Below are positions 35,324 through 46,580 of a stretch of DNA of 64,000 nucleotides, piece after piece. The stretch covers positions 29,608 to 93,607 of the forward strand of contig CACRXP010000867.1 of NCBI GenBank assembly GCA_902702965.1. Direction: 5' to 3'. Source of the DNA: Spirometra erinaceieuropaei (Eukaryota > Platyhelminthes > Cestoda > Diphyllobothriidea > Diphyllobothriidae). The translations under genes were made by a program, and so were the position numbers. Under the pieces are notes generated by a model. The model was given only the letters and a program-made list of their open reading frames with translations. It had not been told where the DNA came from and ran no database searches. How positions within the stretch are numbered: position 1 is the first letter of the stretch; the number at the start of each line of letters is the position of its first letter.

Positions 35324-37220
35324 TACATATATCGCAAGTAAATTAACCACGGCGATTTTAAGGGAAGCAGAAGCAGCTAAACAACGCGTACATTCTGACA
35401 GTGATACAGCAAAAGCAAGACCTGTAGCATATTTGATACGGTTTGCAAAGCAGAGACTCAATGTAGCGGTAGATTAAGATCTCACGAAAAGACCCCGACG
35501 AGGTAAACCACCGCTGTGAAACAGTGTATTGCCAATGAACAATCTCATAAAATGAAAACGACATCCTACAATGTCTTTTTCATTGAGAAAAAAATAGTCA
35601 ATTGCTGTTGTGATTCTTAGTTGTCTGCAGCTTAATACCAAGACAATTCATCCGCACAAATATAGCGGATTTTGAATGGGCTTATTTCATCTGCATGTAA
35701 AAACAGCACTCGAGGAAAGAAATGAATGCTGCGGCAGTAACTATTTTTCCTGTGATTTTTGGGAACCTCGTGAATTTAGGCATGTTTTACCGAAAACGTG
35801 TGCAAAAATGTCTTCTCTAGTACTCGAGTGGTAGCATATCAGGATTTCTTTAGATTTTTTTACTCGGCGAAAGGGTAAATTTGGGTCAAAGACTTTTCCA
35901 TTCCCGATTGATTTTGAGTCCGACCTTCCTTTGAGTTTGCGCTTAAGGTTAAAAGTTCAAAAGATGTATACTTTCAATGTCATTAGGAATATATCGAATA
36001 CAGCTCATGAAATTTGGCAGCAGATGTAGACTTCGTTATATACTTCAAAAGGAGCATATATGATGCTATATCAATGGATACTTCGTGGTCTTAACTACGT
36101 CCCAATCTCACTTATGACAAAAGCGCAAGCTGCTTATGAAATAAGTGCGTTCTGAAAAACTTTTAAATTGCAGTGATATCGAGCGTCAGCACAACGTTTT
36201 ATAGTACTTAATAAGATTAATTTAATATGCGCGGTTTGTGCAGACGGCCGAAAGAAACACTTTTGAAAGTTGATATCCTGGCGCGATTGAAGTATCTTCG
36301 GACCATGTTGCCTGGTATCCAGTATTACGTCATTTATCGAAAAAGCATTTCAGAATTTTAATTAATAATTCACGTGATTGGTCGTTGATTGCAGATAGTT
36401 CAGCAATGAACTACGGTCGGCGACTGAAAAACCACATTCTGCCCACTGTTCGGGACCTCAGTAATCAAGGAAAAACATGGTCAAGCACGGGATTACACTC
36501 GGGTAATTATTCAGTACCGGTAAAAAGGCGTATCCTTCGACAAGGTTGACGGGCGTTTTTTTGCCAGTTCACTAGTTCAGCCCAGACTGAGCTTGAACAA
36601 GGCAGGTAACACAAAAATAAAATTTACAAAATTGTTAAAAGGGAGACTGTGCACTTGCGTACATGAATAGGCCGCGTATCTAAGTCAAATAGGCAACCAA
36701 ACGCAACCATTTTCAAATTGTGCCTCTGGTCTGAAGGAAACATCCGTCCCGATTATTGTCGAAAAACCTGCAAAAGTAGACATTCCAAAACATTTAGAGT
36801 TTTTGCTAAATGGAAAAATCGGCGCAGCTCCCAGGCTCCTAAGCTGTCTGCATAATCCGCAACACCTCAGAGATCTGCATGTACCAGCTCATCCTTCCAA
36901 CCAGTTTACAAATATAAGGGTCTGACTGAATGTGTGAAGAACGAGTAAACGATGAGGTTTTTTGAAAATTCTTGATTGAGAGTAAACGGGCTTTTTTCAT
37001 TTGAGGCAGTCTGCAGTTGCCACGCCTCCTAAGGACGACATCTAAGGTAGGTTAAGTACTATGGCCATCTTCTGCCTCCAGAGTTCCGTGATTCTAATTT
37101 AAATTTACTCTTATTGCCCAAATGGCGGCTAGAGAAAGAAAGTCGACTCAGAAGCTGCCGTGACACTGTTCGTGAACTTACTGAGATAGATTTTGCACTT
37201 TTTTACCCGATCTCCGTTAA
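35324..37220. other. No gene recognised
   Basis: AT-rich sequence; only short frames and no family repeat. Confidence 0.45.
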
Positions 37221-37442
37221 CGAAAAACTGGACAGTTAAAGTTTAACAGATCCGTAGTCACGGATCTTGTGTCCCGGAGTGGTAGTACACCGGCCATAAG
37301 TGCTGATGAGCAGATTAGGCAAGAACCTGTCCATATAAAGGATCTGCTGGAAGTAATGCATTTGCCCATAAAAGCAGAGAACGACATCCCTCTTGACATA
37401 ATTTCAAAACATTCAGTAGGAAGTGGAAATTCCACTGACTAA
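37221..37442 (+). CDS. Open 73-codon frame, possible terminal exon
   Basis: After an in-frame TAA at 37218-37220 the plus strand is open to the TAA at 37440-37442. It reads ...SVVTDLVSRSGSTPAISADE, QIRQEPVHIKDLLEVMHLPI, ...DIISKHSVGSGNSTD, a varied, soluble, protein-like text. The first ATG is internal, so it would have to be an exon; TTTAACAG near 37250 is a possible acceptor. No poly(A) signal close by. The 72-codon minus-strand frame here is probably its shadow. Confidence 0.22.
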   Translation, partial: RKTGQLKFNRSVVTDLVSRSGSTPAISADEQIRQEPVHIKDLLEVMHLPIKAENDIPLDIISKHSVGSGNSTD

Positions 37443-40400
37443 AAATGGCCCCTTATGTCAGCTTACGATCTGGTACAGCCTCCGCGTTGCATGATTTGGG
37501 TTAAGCTCAATTCCTGCAAATGACTGAGTATAAAAGCGACCTCGGCGCCACAGTGACCGTTTTTAGTCTTTCGGCACATTATATTCTCCATCGGGCATGT
37601 TATAACGTTTGTCATATCACCTGTCTTTTTTGGATACATTTGCTACCGACCAACTTGGGCGGAAGTTTAGTCCTCTTCTCGTTGTTACTGGAATTTATCT
37701 CTGAAAAAGTCCAACGCTCCCATTTTCTCGGTGGCGTTTTTGTGTTATGCAGCGGTAGGTGACAGTTGAAAGACCTCCACACAAACTCTGCCTTTTTATT
37801 TTAATGTCAAATCCGTTACAAAGTGGAGACAATGGAAGCGCCGCAATGTAAAGGGCAAAGTTAGGAAAATTGCCCTTTGAGTTCTTCGTACACCAGCACC
37901 CGCCTCGTGAGCGCTCTCCGCGGTATACCAGAGATGTAATTTAAAGGCGAGTCCATGTTAACTGCATAGTCCCTGAAGCTCTTCTTCATGCGTGCAGCGC
38001 CATGATGCCAGATGCCGAGCGCCTCTGTCGGCGCCCCCTTTGGTGGAGATAAAATCAGTCACACACACACACTCGCACGTCAAGGTCGAATTACGTGCGG
38101 GCAATTAACTGTACCCTTGCGCTCACGCAAGGCTTCGCTTTTGTGGGCTTGAGGAATACCACTGCCGTGCCGACGTTAATATTCCGGTCTAAAAACCGTA
38201 CTTTTATCCGCCCGCGCCAGGCTTGACGGCGACGAGGGGTGAGGACATTAAATCCACAAAGAAGTTTTGCCCGATGGAACTAGTTTCCATAAAGTTCACT
38301 TGCGAAAATGTTTAACGATTCAGTTGAATAATATGTTCTCTTTTGAAGCTCACCGACTTACCTACGACTTTTTTTCTTAAAAAGGCAGGCTGGTTACTGG
38401 AGGGCAGGTCTAATTCACGTACATGCTTGACCCTCTTAGGGTAATTGTTTTAAAGTAAGAATTTTTGCGCTTGATATTCGTACTCAGACAGCCATCGGGG
38501 GTGCAGGACAATGGGTTTTTGTCAGAGGAATTTTTCAACAGGAGTTAGGAGCGCTTCTTGGTGGGCGGGAACCTTGTAGTAGTTGTTCCCGCAACCGCAG
38601 TGCGACTGTTTGCTCTTTCTTGGTTTGTCTAGTTTTCTTGTTAGACAGAAGTGTTTGCCTTATGAGTATGTATGGCAAGTATTTACGTGTCGTCTGCGGC
38701 TTATGCCAAAACCTCTGCAAAATTCACCGCATTTCGCTAAATCACAGGCAGAACTTGAGTATCATCTAGCCAGAATGTTAATTTATTTGCATTAGGCAAC
38801 AGCCAGGAGGTTTGAGGTTTCAAATTGCTCCGAGGGAATCTGCTGCATTATCCTCAATCAACGTTGGTTCATCGACTTACGCAGTATGCCGAACAAACTT
38901 GGCAAATACTGACTGAAATCCTTACAGTCGTTTTGAAATGACCCACAAACTTTACTAACTGGGATCGCTGATAGGATAACCAACAGGCAAAATGAAAGCT
39001 AAATTTTATACCTTGGTAAGCCAGCTAGGAAATGAGTGTCCTTCGTCCAGGTGAATTAATCCAGCACGTTTAACGACACCATTTATTCTTTTTTTGAAAA
39101 TATTTGCGACATGTCTCCTCCTGCGGTCATCTCAAGAGTGTCCTTTGAATTGAGCCCTGGCAGGTAATGCTTGAATAAATCGGAGACTTCATAGGCTGCG
39201 GATAACGGAAAACAAATTTGCTCGCTCTAAGTAAACTGATCATGTGGTAAAACCAAACTTGCAGTGGGTATTCACTGCACTCTGATTTGCACATTAATGT
39301 GAATATAAGCATGCCTTCATCACTGTACTGTCTTGTTCTTAAACGGTTCTTTGCATCATCTAGACTCTCTCGAATTATGTCTTCACAGCTTTCATACCAA
39401 CTTCATGAAGGCCTTCAATTACCTACGTGCTGCGACAGGTTACGAATAACAAACCGTCGCAAATCCTTTTGTTCCTTGATTGCATGGCGCTCACGTCTAG
39501 TTCGACTACTTTGATACCATAAACGCTCATTATTTCATGACAGAGATGGGGACGTCCGCGTCAAATAGTTTAACGTGATAGTAGACTTACGCAGCATCTA
39601 CCGCACTCTCTTCCCCTGCCCAACCTAGACCCGGTGTCAATACAGAGTCAAAAGCACCAAGGACGGGAGAGGGTGCAGGTGGCTGGAACGGCGAAGATCC
39701 ACAGCCGTGCGCGTCACCACACTCCCTGGTCCCAACGTACACTGGCCAGGATCATACGCAGCAAAATATTAAGTAAGAGGTTCGAATCTCAATTTGCACG
39801 GCGTGAACGGACAAGTGGGCCTATCATCATAGTTCAACGTTAGCGCATTCCCGATAACCACTGATGAACTTCCATTTAGTCCCCGTGCAGGTCTGCTGAG
39901 TATACTGTATGGCCCGTTTTAGGAGGGACCCGCCGTTCTGCGTGTTGAAAAAAGCATATAATTTGCATAGTCCGAAAACAATTTTAAATCCCCCTTTCAA
40001 AAAGGCGTAACAGCACAAAATACTGACATCCATTAGGCGAAGTACGCATGACTCGTAATCAGGCTTAGGAAAACTGCCAGCACGTCTAACTGTACTTGTT
40101 TATTGCCCTCTGACCAGCTGCTAGTATTGCACCCCTCACCTTCTTTTTAAGAACTCAAGAGACTTTCAAATTCTCCTGCTGCAAATTTGGCCAAACCTAT
40201 CCCGGACGCGTAGACTCGCAGTTCCTCGAATGACTTCAAAGGCGATCGCTTCCTTGTCATAAATAATTAAATGCGATTGGGGATTCGTTACAGCGAATAC
40301 CGATAATGCTACCAGTAAAACTCAGCCGTAGAAGTTCAGACCACAGCTCCGATCTAATTGTGCGGAGCAGCCATGAAAATCTGTTATCATCCAAAAAACT

Positions 40401-40781
40401 TGTATTCGATATGCTACATATTATTCTGCCCCTCACCGCTGCCTTCTATTGCAACTTTCATTTTAGACAAAATCCATACTTTTATTATCGGCTCCACGAT
40501 CGACGTATTCACTTTGTTTCCTGTCTGGCGGACGACCGTGGCAAACGGTCATCACTGAACGACCACCTTCCCTGCTTCAGTTCGAAAGATCATCAAATCT
40601 ATCGTGAATGCATCTACTTCATGTCTGGCTTAGCTTCAACGTACAAATAAAGCAGCTGACAACATAGACACCCCATCTCTTGGACATGCCCTAACACTAT
40701 CAGTACGCATCCTGGCCTTGTCAAAGACCAGGGCCATCAGAGACAGCAACCACGGGTTCTGTACGGAAAAAATCCCCCACT
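37443..40781. other. No gene recognised
   Basis: Includes a G+C-rich patch at 37860-38250 with a short (AC)n run near 38064-38077, and a hydrophobic 80-codon frame at 37520-37762 without motif. The 114- and 66-codon overlapping frames at 40306-40650 have no domain. A lone B-box-like GGTTCGAATCT at about 39780 has no tRNA around it. Confidence 0.4.
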
Positions 40782-40783
40782 TA

Positions 40784-41774
40784 CAGCGTGTCACCAATCT
40801 CATAAAATGCTGGCAAAAATTTCGAAATGTATATTCGATCACGAAGGATTACTTAGACGCGGTTGTTATAGTGATTATCTTACAGCATAATCCTATAATA
40901 TTTCGGACTTGACAGGATTTCGGCTTTTAAATGCACTCCTTTAAACTGCCCCTGTGGAAACTGTACTCGACAGCAAATGGCTATTTATGTAGCATGCACT
41001 TTCACACTTATTTTCGGTACTATCGCAAATTTAAATATATTTTATAGAAATTACGAACAAGAATAGGCTTTCATTCAGTTGTTTGATAGAGAACTACGTC
41101 TCCTTTATATTTTATAATCTAAGAAGGAGTATAATTAGGTTTTAAAAAGTTTCTAATTATGAGATTTCTAAGACGGTGCAATGTCCATACACACACCATC
41201 GTACCCCTCTGTTTACCACTGATCCTCATGGAATGTACGACATAGTCCGCTTCCATTGCAAAATTTTATGGACCCTATATGGTATCTTTTGGAGGCATAT
41301 AAGAATATGTGATTTTCTTTACCCGGAATGCATGAACCTTGCTGACTAAAATCCCTAGGCACTAACGCAACGACTGATCAAGCTCCAAATAATCGGCAAT
41401 TATAAGACTTTTTTAAAACCTAATTATACTCCTTCTTTGATTATAAAATACAAAGAAAACGTAGTTCTCTATCAAACAACTGAACGAAAACGCATTCCTG
41501 TCCGTAACTTCTATAAAATATATTTGAATTTACGAGTGTACCGAAAATAAGTGTGAAAAATGCATGCTACATAAATAGTCATTTGTTGCCGAGTACGGTT
41601 TCTACAGGACATTTAAAAGCACTGCATTCAAAAGCGACATCCTGCCAAGTCTGAAATATTATAGGATTATGCTGCAAGATAATCACTATTACAACCGCGT
41701 CTAAGTGATCCTTCGGGATCGAATATACATTTTAAGAATTTCAGCCTACATCTCATGAGATCGGTCACTAACTG
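40784..41774 (+). mobile_element. FB foldback element, copy 4 (distinct subfamily)
   Basis: A TA at 40782-40783 precedes CAGCGTGTCACC; the right end is GGTCACTAACTG followed by TTA. This copy is the most diverged from the others, yet its two arms agree with each other: both carry CACACTTATTTTCGGTAC, AACAACTGAA-type and CTATCAAACAACTG blocks, and GATCACGAAGGAT/ATCCTTCGGGATC near the ends. The loop of about 240 bp keeps the family order (plus orientation). No ORF of note. Confidence 0.85.
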
Positions 41775-42115
41775 TTAATTGTCCGCAGCTGTTCTCTAAA
41801 TCTTATGACCTTCGAAAGCACAGTAATTGACCTATGCTCTCCCTAAGAAACTCTGATGCCTATTCCGATAAAATTTCTTCTCCATACAGAAATGCCTTGG
41901 GTGATGAATGGACCACCTAGCAAAAGGCATTTGCGTAATGGCCAGAGCAAAAGTGTCCGATCAAACGCTCTGTTTTCCAGCTCTTTTTATTTCCTATTTT
42001 TCCGCCTGTTATTTTTTATTCTACTGCCGAAATTTGAAAAAAATCCAGAATGTATAATTGACTGATGGCCTGCAGTGGCTCACGTTGAAGATTTAAATTA
42101 ATTACCCTTTCTTTG

Positions 42116-42345
42116 CACATAACATTTGAAGAAGTTACTTTCTTATTAATGAGTACAATGAGGAACATTTTTGCGCGTGTTTCCTATTCTATATATTTAA
42201 GTTTATAAGGTCGTCAACAATCAAAAGGAATGGAGCATATTACTTAAGCAGTCAATTTTTTACCGGTTTTTGTAGGCAGTCGAAATGAAGTGCATTCAGA
42301 AGCCAACATGTTTTCCTGTTGGAACTATTATGTAATTTCACCGAA
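42116..42345 (+). repeat. FB arm fragment
   Basis: GTCGTCAACAATCAAAAGGA, TTTTTTACCGG...TGTAGGCAGTCGAAATGAAG and GCATTCAGAAGCCAACAT follow the order of the FB right arm (GGCATCGAAAATCAATGAG, TTTTGCAGAGTA...TGCATGCAGC, TTCGAAAGCTGACAT). Only one eroded arm remains. Confidence 0.5.
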
Positions 42346-43149
42346 AAAATTAATACCGCAGCCTTACTAAAGTAAACATCCCCAACAGAAAAAGCATTTT
42401 ATGAGATCGCTCACTGTTCTGGTTACCGCAAATTGCTCTCAGCCGGGATCCGCCCGCCTTCGTTACCAATATCTCCTGGCCATAAGTCGAATTGCGGTAG
42501 TAAATGGAAACGGTTAATTTCTTTGAACGTGTTTTGCACAATGTCAGCCAGCTTTGTAAACAGCTTCTGCGAAATTGAAAGCAGAGCGTGCACTACGGAA
42601 TTCACTCTTTGTGAGATTTTGTCCAATCTTTTATAATCAAAATGTTTGATACGGTTCCATTTTGTACGATAAATGTAATGCCAATGACGTCTTCGAAGTC
42701 AAGAGCATGCATAACGTTACCGATTAGAAAGCATTCAGTTAAAGTAGTCTGTTAGAAATTCAATACAGCGTGAATAAATTCGAGCGAAACAGCGGCGTTT
42801 AGTTGACGATTGTTCGCATCCCAGCCAAGTGCAACGGAATGCGCCTGCAGCTACTTGCGTCCTCAAGTGTAGACTGTACATCTTTTTCATCGACGACTTC
42901 ACGCGCCTAAAATAATCGGATGAAGTCCAGGAGTCCGGAGTTACAAGAGTGTTTACTTTCGACTGTTCGCTACTTGACATCTGTGCGGCAGCCGCGACAG
43001 ACAGATGGTGGGTTCCAAGAAGTCTACTCTAAGTCGTGATGGGCTAGACTGACAATTAGACGACAATCTACATTTAGAGCTCCATCCAGACATATCAACG
43101 TGTGCAAAAAATGCAATTTACCATCTGATTCGTTCCAGATTAGTTCATT
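42346..43149. other. No gene recognised
   Basis: Opposed frames of about 65 codons (42350-42636) on both strands, and a minus-strand frame at 42735-42980 without motif. Confidence 0.45.
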
Positions 43150-43650
43150 AAGTCTTGAGAATAAGTCTGAAATTCCAAAACTGGACAATCTGTCAGAAAG
43201 CAGAGGGGAATAGTGGGGAGATACTGGTCTGTCAAACCCCTCAAGGCTGAGTTACTTAGCGGCAGAATATCGGTGAAACTCGCATGTCTAGACTTTTAGC
43301 TAGTATCCGTGCTGTCAGTATGGCATTATCACAGAGAATGCATCTAATTCCTGTTGTCAGTTTGTGAATAGTACGCGGTCATCTCGCCAAAGTAGTTGAT
43401 GTTGGGTGATATATTCATATTAAATTTCGGACTGAGGGTATAAAGATTCATTCCGCGGGATTACCTCCAAGGTGGAGTATTAATTACCGTGGAGATTACA
43501 AAGCCGAAATTCCAGAACTGGAGTATCTCTACCAGAGACTACATGGAGAACGCTTAGATGTACGTAGATGAGGCGGACCCCTAGCAGCTGTGGCGGAATA
43601 TTAGCAAGATACGGGTCCGAGCAATTAGTTAATACTTGTGCTGTCACGTA
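43150..43650 (-). repeat. R1 repeat, partly duplicated, minus orientation
   Basis: CATGTCTAGACTTTTAGCTA, GTATCCGTGCTGTCAG and a later TGTGAATAGTACGCGGTCAT / ATATTCATATTAAATTTC are the reverse-strand R1 landmarks. AAATTCCAAAACTGGACAAT (near 43170) recurs as AAATTCCAGAACTGGAGTAT (near 43508) with the same downstream order, so two units follow each other in direct orientation. Confidence 0.6.
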
Positions 43651-44605
43651 TGGAAACATCATATGACATAAGTACACACCCCCCTAACTCTGCCTCCCCA
43701 GAGGTTTATTCGGATCATCAAGGGCGATTCAATGCTGCTTGGCAAAAAGACAGCAGTCTTCGGTTGTACCAAAAACAGCCAAAGCCTGTCAGGAAGCGCC
43801 GACAGTGAAGTAAATGTTTGGCGACAACCCTGTATAAGTTGCTTCAACTGTGCTATAAGGTAGAAGCAAATGCTGCAGTCGGATATAAATAATGGCTAGC
43901 TCAGTGTAGCAGTTGCTGGCGATATGCGCTCGGGTTCACGTTGCAGACAGTTTTGGTCCAGAATTTGGACATGTTTCTTTCACCAATATTTTGTTCTGAG
44001 ATAAAAAAAACATAACCGACGTCCCCAAAAACTACCTGAGTCATCCGCCGACTTAAGCATCTCGACAAAGTTCGATAATCAGAGAAATTAAAAGTTGTGA
44101 CAAAAAGGCAAGAAGATAGAGGTCTGATCACTTGCAAATGAGATAGGGTTTTATACGAAAGACCTTTTATGCAACAAAACGTCCATAAGCCGGAAAACAG
44201 GCAGTAATCGGAATTTGGCACATAACCCGAAGGTTAGAACTCTGTAGAATAGTCCAAATAGCGGTGTTACTTACTTCTGACATCCCATTAATGGCATTAC
44301 CGACTGTAAGAGTTCAGGCAGGCTGTGAAAATCAAATCTAACTCCAAAAACAACTCATTGTCTTATGATTAGCTCTTCTTCTACCTTAAAGTTGTTTATT
44401 ATTTCTTTCAGTCTAACGTTCGTTCTGGGTGTGGGATTGGTCAATTATGCAGTAATAGTAATAGGTAGAATTCAACAGTTGCAATCAGAGATGTGCAAAT
44501 TCCTTGCCTTAATTAATTTTATTTCCATCGAAGCACACGTTTGCGGATACAATATCCAGCGTGATTTGCTTTTACTCGAAAAGAATGCAGGTTCAGAAAT
44601 ACTTG
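43651..44605. other. No gene recognised
   Basis: Short frames only. A hydrophobic frame at 44365-44625 runs into the TA repeat and is not convincing. Confidence 0.45.
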
Positions 44606-44915
44606 ATATATATATATATATTTAAGCAGAATGAAATTACCGACAAAGACAAAGGAGACTGGAATGGCAATTTCTGGCTTATTAGCCGTCGTCAGCCAGG
44701 CATACCCAAGCCCGAAGTGTGGAACACCCGAGCCTCGAACTCGCGACCTGTTGGTTTAGAAGTCCATGCGTCTACGCAACGGGCCACGAGCCCGTTGCCC
44801 TGTCGGTTTTCGATCGGGAATATACAATGGTAGGGGGCGCTCACCGATCGTTCATACGGAACTCACTCGTCCCGTTGTAGCTTAAGGGCTCTCTCTCGAG
44901 CCCAACCAGCAGCTG
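44606..44915 (-). mobile_element. tRNA-derived SINE, left arm of palindrome
   Basis: On the minus strand it runs from a slightly truncated head (CTGCTGGTTGGGCTCGAGAG) through a tRNA-like part (44735-44797) to a tail ACAAAGACAAAGG-complement, GTCGGTAATTTCATTCTGC, and a (TA)n tail at 44606-44622. It mirrors the plus-strand copy at 44916-45262. The ORFs drawn across it are antisense shadows. Confidence 0.85.
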
Positions 44916-45262
44916 CCATTCTGCCTATATATCATGCGCCGCTGTGCGGCTGCTGGTTGGGCTCGAGAGAGAGCCCTTAAGGCACAACGGGACAAATGAG
45001 TTCCGCATGAACGATCGGTGAGCGCCCCCTAACATTGTATATTCCAGATCGAAAACCGACAGGGCAACGGGCTCGCGGCCCGATGGGTAGAGGCGTGGAC
45101 TTCTAAACCAACAGGCCGCGAGTTCGAGGCTCGGGTGTTCCACACTTCGGGCTTGGGTATGACTGGCTGAAGACGGCTAATAAGCCAGAAATGGCCATTC
45201 CAGTCACCCTTGTCTTTGTCGGTAATACTGTTCTGCATATATATATATATATATATATATAA
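44916..45262 (+). mobile_element. tRNA-Arg(TCT)-derived SINE, full-length copy
   Basis: It starts near ATTCTGCCTATATATC (44918), shared with the head piece at 50.3 kb. The head holds CTCGAGAGAGAGCCC. The tRNA-like domain is 45069-45134: A-box-like GATGGGTAGAGG, anticodon loop CTTCTAA (TCT at 45102-45104), and B box GAGTTCGAGGC. This matches the general layout of metazoan tRNA-Arg(TCT). A body (CTGGCTGAAGACGGCTAATA) and GTCGGTAATACTGTTCTGCA follow, then (TA)n at 45238-45261. SINEs are copied in trans by a LINE; which one is unknown. Note that about 150 bp precede the tRNA part, unlike a standard tRNA-first SINE. Confidence 0.82.
45236..45262. repeat. (TA)n microsatellite, SINE tail
   Basis: About 12-13 TA units directly after TTCTGC. 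A shorter (TA)n at 44606-44622 ends the opposed SINE copy, so the tract is the tail of the element. Confidence 0.9.
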
Positions 45263-45355
45263 TGATCCACACTTGGAGTTGGGTATGACTGGCTGATGAC
45301 GGCTAATAAGCCACAAATGGCCATTCCGGTCTCCCTTGTTTTTGTCGGTACCACC
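45263..45355 (+). mobile_element. SINE 3' fragment
   Basis: ATCCACACTTGGAGTTGGG, GACTGGCTGATGACGGCTAA, and TTTTTGTCGGTA repeat the last 90 bp of the SINE. It sits directly behind the (TA)n tail of the full copy in the same orientation, suggesting insertion into or next to an older tail. Confidence 0.8.
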
Positions 45356-45511
45356 TGATTTACATCATTCTACTAGTCGCTGTGCGACCATGCAAGTGAC
45401 CCCCTCCGCTATACTGAAGACAAATGAAGCTCATAGGAACGAGGAGGACTGTGAAATATTGTTAGGTGCTGCTTCAGGAGGCAGCTCGGAAGACGAAGAT
45501 GTAATCACCGG

Positions 45512-45870
45512 AACAAGAAATTTATCAGATCCTCACTCGGAATCACCGTCAGAGACAGTCACAGATAAGAGTAATGGTGGCACATGGAGTGCAGTATTTG
45601 TAGTACGTGGCTGCCGTGGGACCACAAGCGTACTGTTATTAACAGCACTCGTAATCACCGCTGGGGTTGTAATTGATGCGATGATGGCTTGTTTGTCCGC
45701 GTCCGAGTCGTCAATTGTCGCGATTTTGTCGTCCCTGTCGGAGGCTGGTGTGGCGATTGGTCGGCGGATTGGTTCACTGTGACTCACAGCACTCCATGTG
45801 CCACCTCTACACTTATCTGCGACTGTCTCTGACGTTGGGTTCGCGTGAGAATCCGAAATTTCAGGTCAAT
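45512..45870. repeat. Foldback sequence with ~85-bp arms
   Basis: Positions 45512-45600 and 45782-45870 are inverted: GTCAGAGACAGTCACAGATAA and GGTGGCACATGGAGTG on the left recur reversed on the right (CACTCCATGTGCCACC, TTATCTGCGACTGTCTCTGA). The spacer is about 180 bp. A 148-codon frame (45336-45782) crosses it and has a hydrophobic run (LLLTALVITAGVVIDAMMACL), but it starts in the SINE and uses the arm as coding, so I regard the frame as fortuitous. The structure suits a MITE-like element; termini are not defined. Confidence 0.7.
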
Positions 45871-46331
45871 GTTGACAGTACTACACATGATGGTTCTTAT
45901 CACACTACCGGAACAATACGTTCCTTGATGTCTTTATCCAGCGTCGCACGTAAATTGAAAACGACTACTCTTCTGTACGGCTCTCTTTGTTTCTCACAGC
46001 CGAACATTAAATGTATTTGGTTGTTCTGCCATCCACAAAATCCGAAAACTTGATATGTCAGTAGTTATGCATTTTACATATTATTGTTTGTCAGCTGAAT
46101 ATTACGTGTTTTCACGGATAAGTTCAGTCTCTCTGATCATTAATTCATCTTAAGCAGCGACATCGAAAAGACATGGTCCACTTCTTACTCCAGCTGCCGG
46201 CTATTGGAACAGCAGGTGGGGAAAGCTAGCTGCGAAACATGTAGGCTCTTCGGTCTGGCCGATAGATAGTCTCCGACCGCGACGATCGCACACGCAGGCG
46301 TGGCAGAATACCCATCTGAACATCACTTACC

Positions 46332-46576
46332 TATAAAAGGTTCACGCGCCATGACTATTGTTGTCACAAGCCAATATGGCTTCACAGTCTTATGGACAAC
46401 AAGTACAGACACCGACCAAGCCGGACCGGGTACCTAGTCCACTGCACATCTAGTGGGCGGCTCTGAGCATTCATGACTTACGCGATGAACTATCGGACCA
46501 GCTGAACCGGCACCGGTCAGGTGGTCAGAGATGGGGATGTCAGCCTGCTATGAAACAGTACACTGGTGCACTGTGA
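46332..46576 (+). pseudogene. TATA box and broken gag-like frame
   Basis: TATAAAAG at 46332-46339 is followed 36 bp later by ATG (46376). The frame reads MASQSYGQQVQTPTKPDRVP...HI, a TAG at 46451-46453, then in the same frame WAALSIHDLRDELSDQLNRH...QPAMKQYTGAL and TGA at 46574-46576. The reading continues sensibly across the TAG, which suggests a nonsense change. Short, proline-rich N-terminus followed by helix is common for retrotransposon gag, but no LTR pair was found; the family is unproven. Confidence 0.3.
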
Positions 46577-46580
46577 ATTC

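Noticed and set aside
39778..39792. B-box-like GGTTCGAATCT
   Set aside because: No A box, T-arm pairing or acceptor stem around it.
45336..45782. 148-codon plus-strand ORF with a hydrophobic stretch
   Set aside because: It begins in the SINE fragment and runs through one arm and the loop of the 45.5-kb foldback; the opposite strand is also open. No gene signal beyond length.
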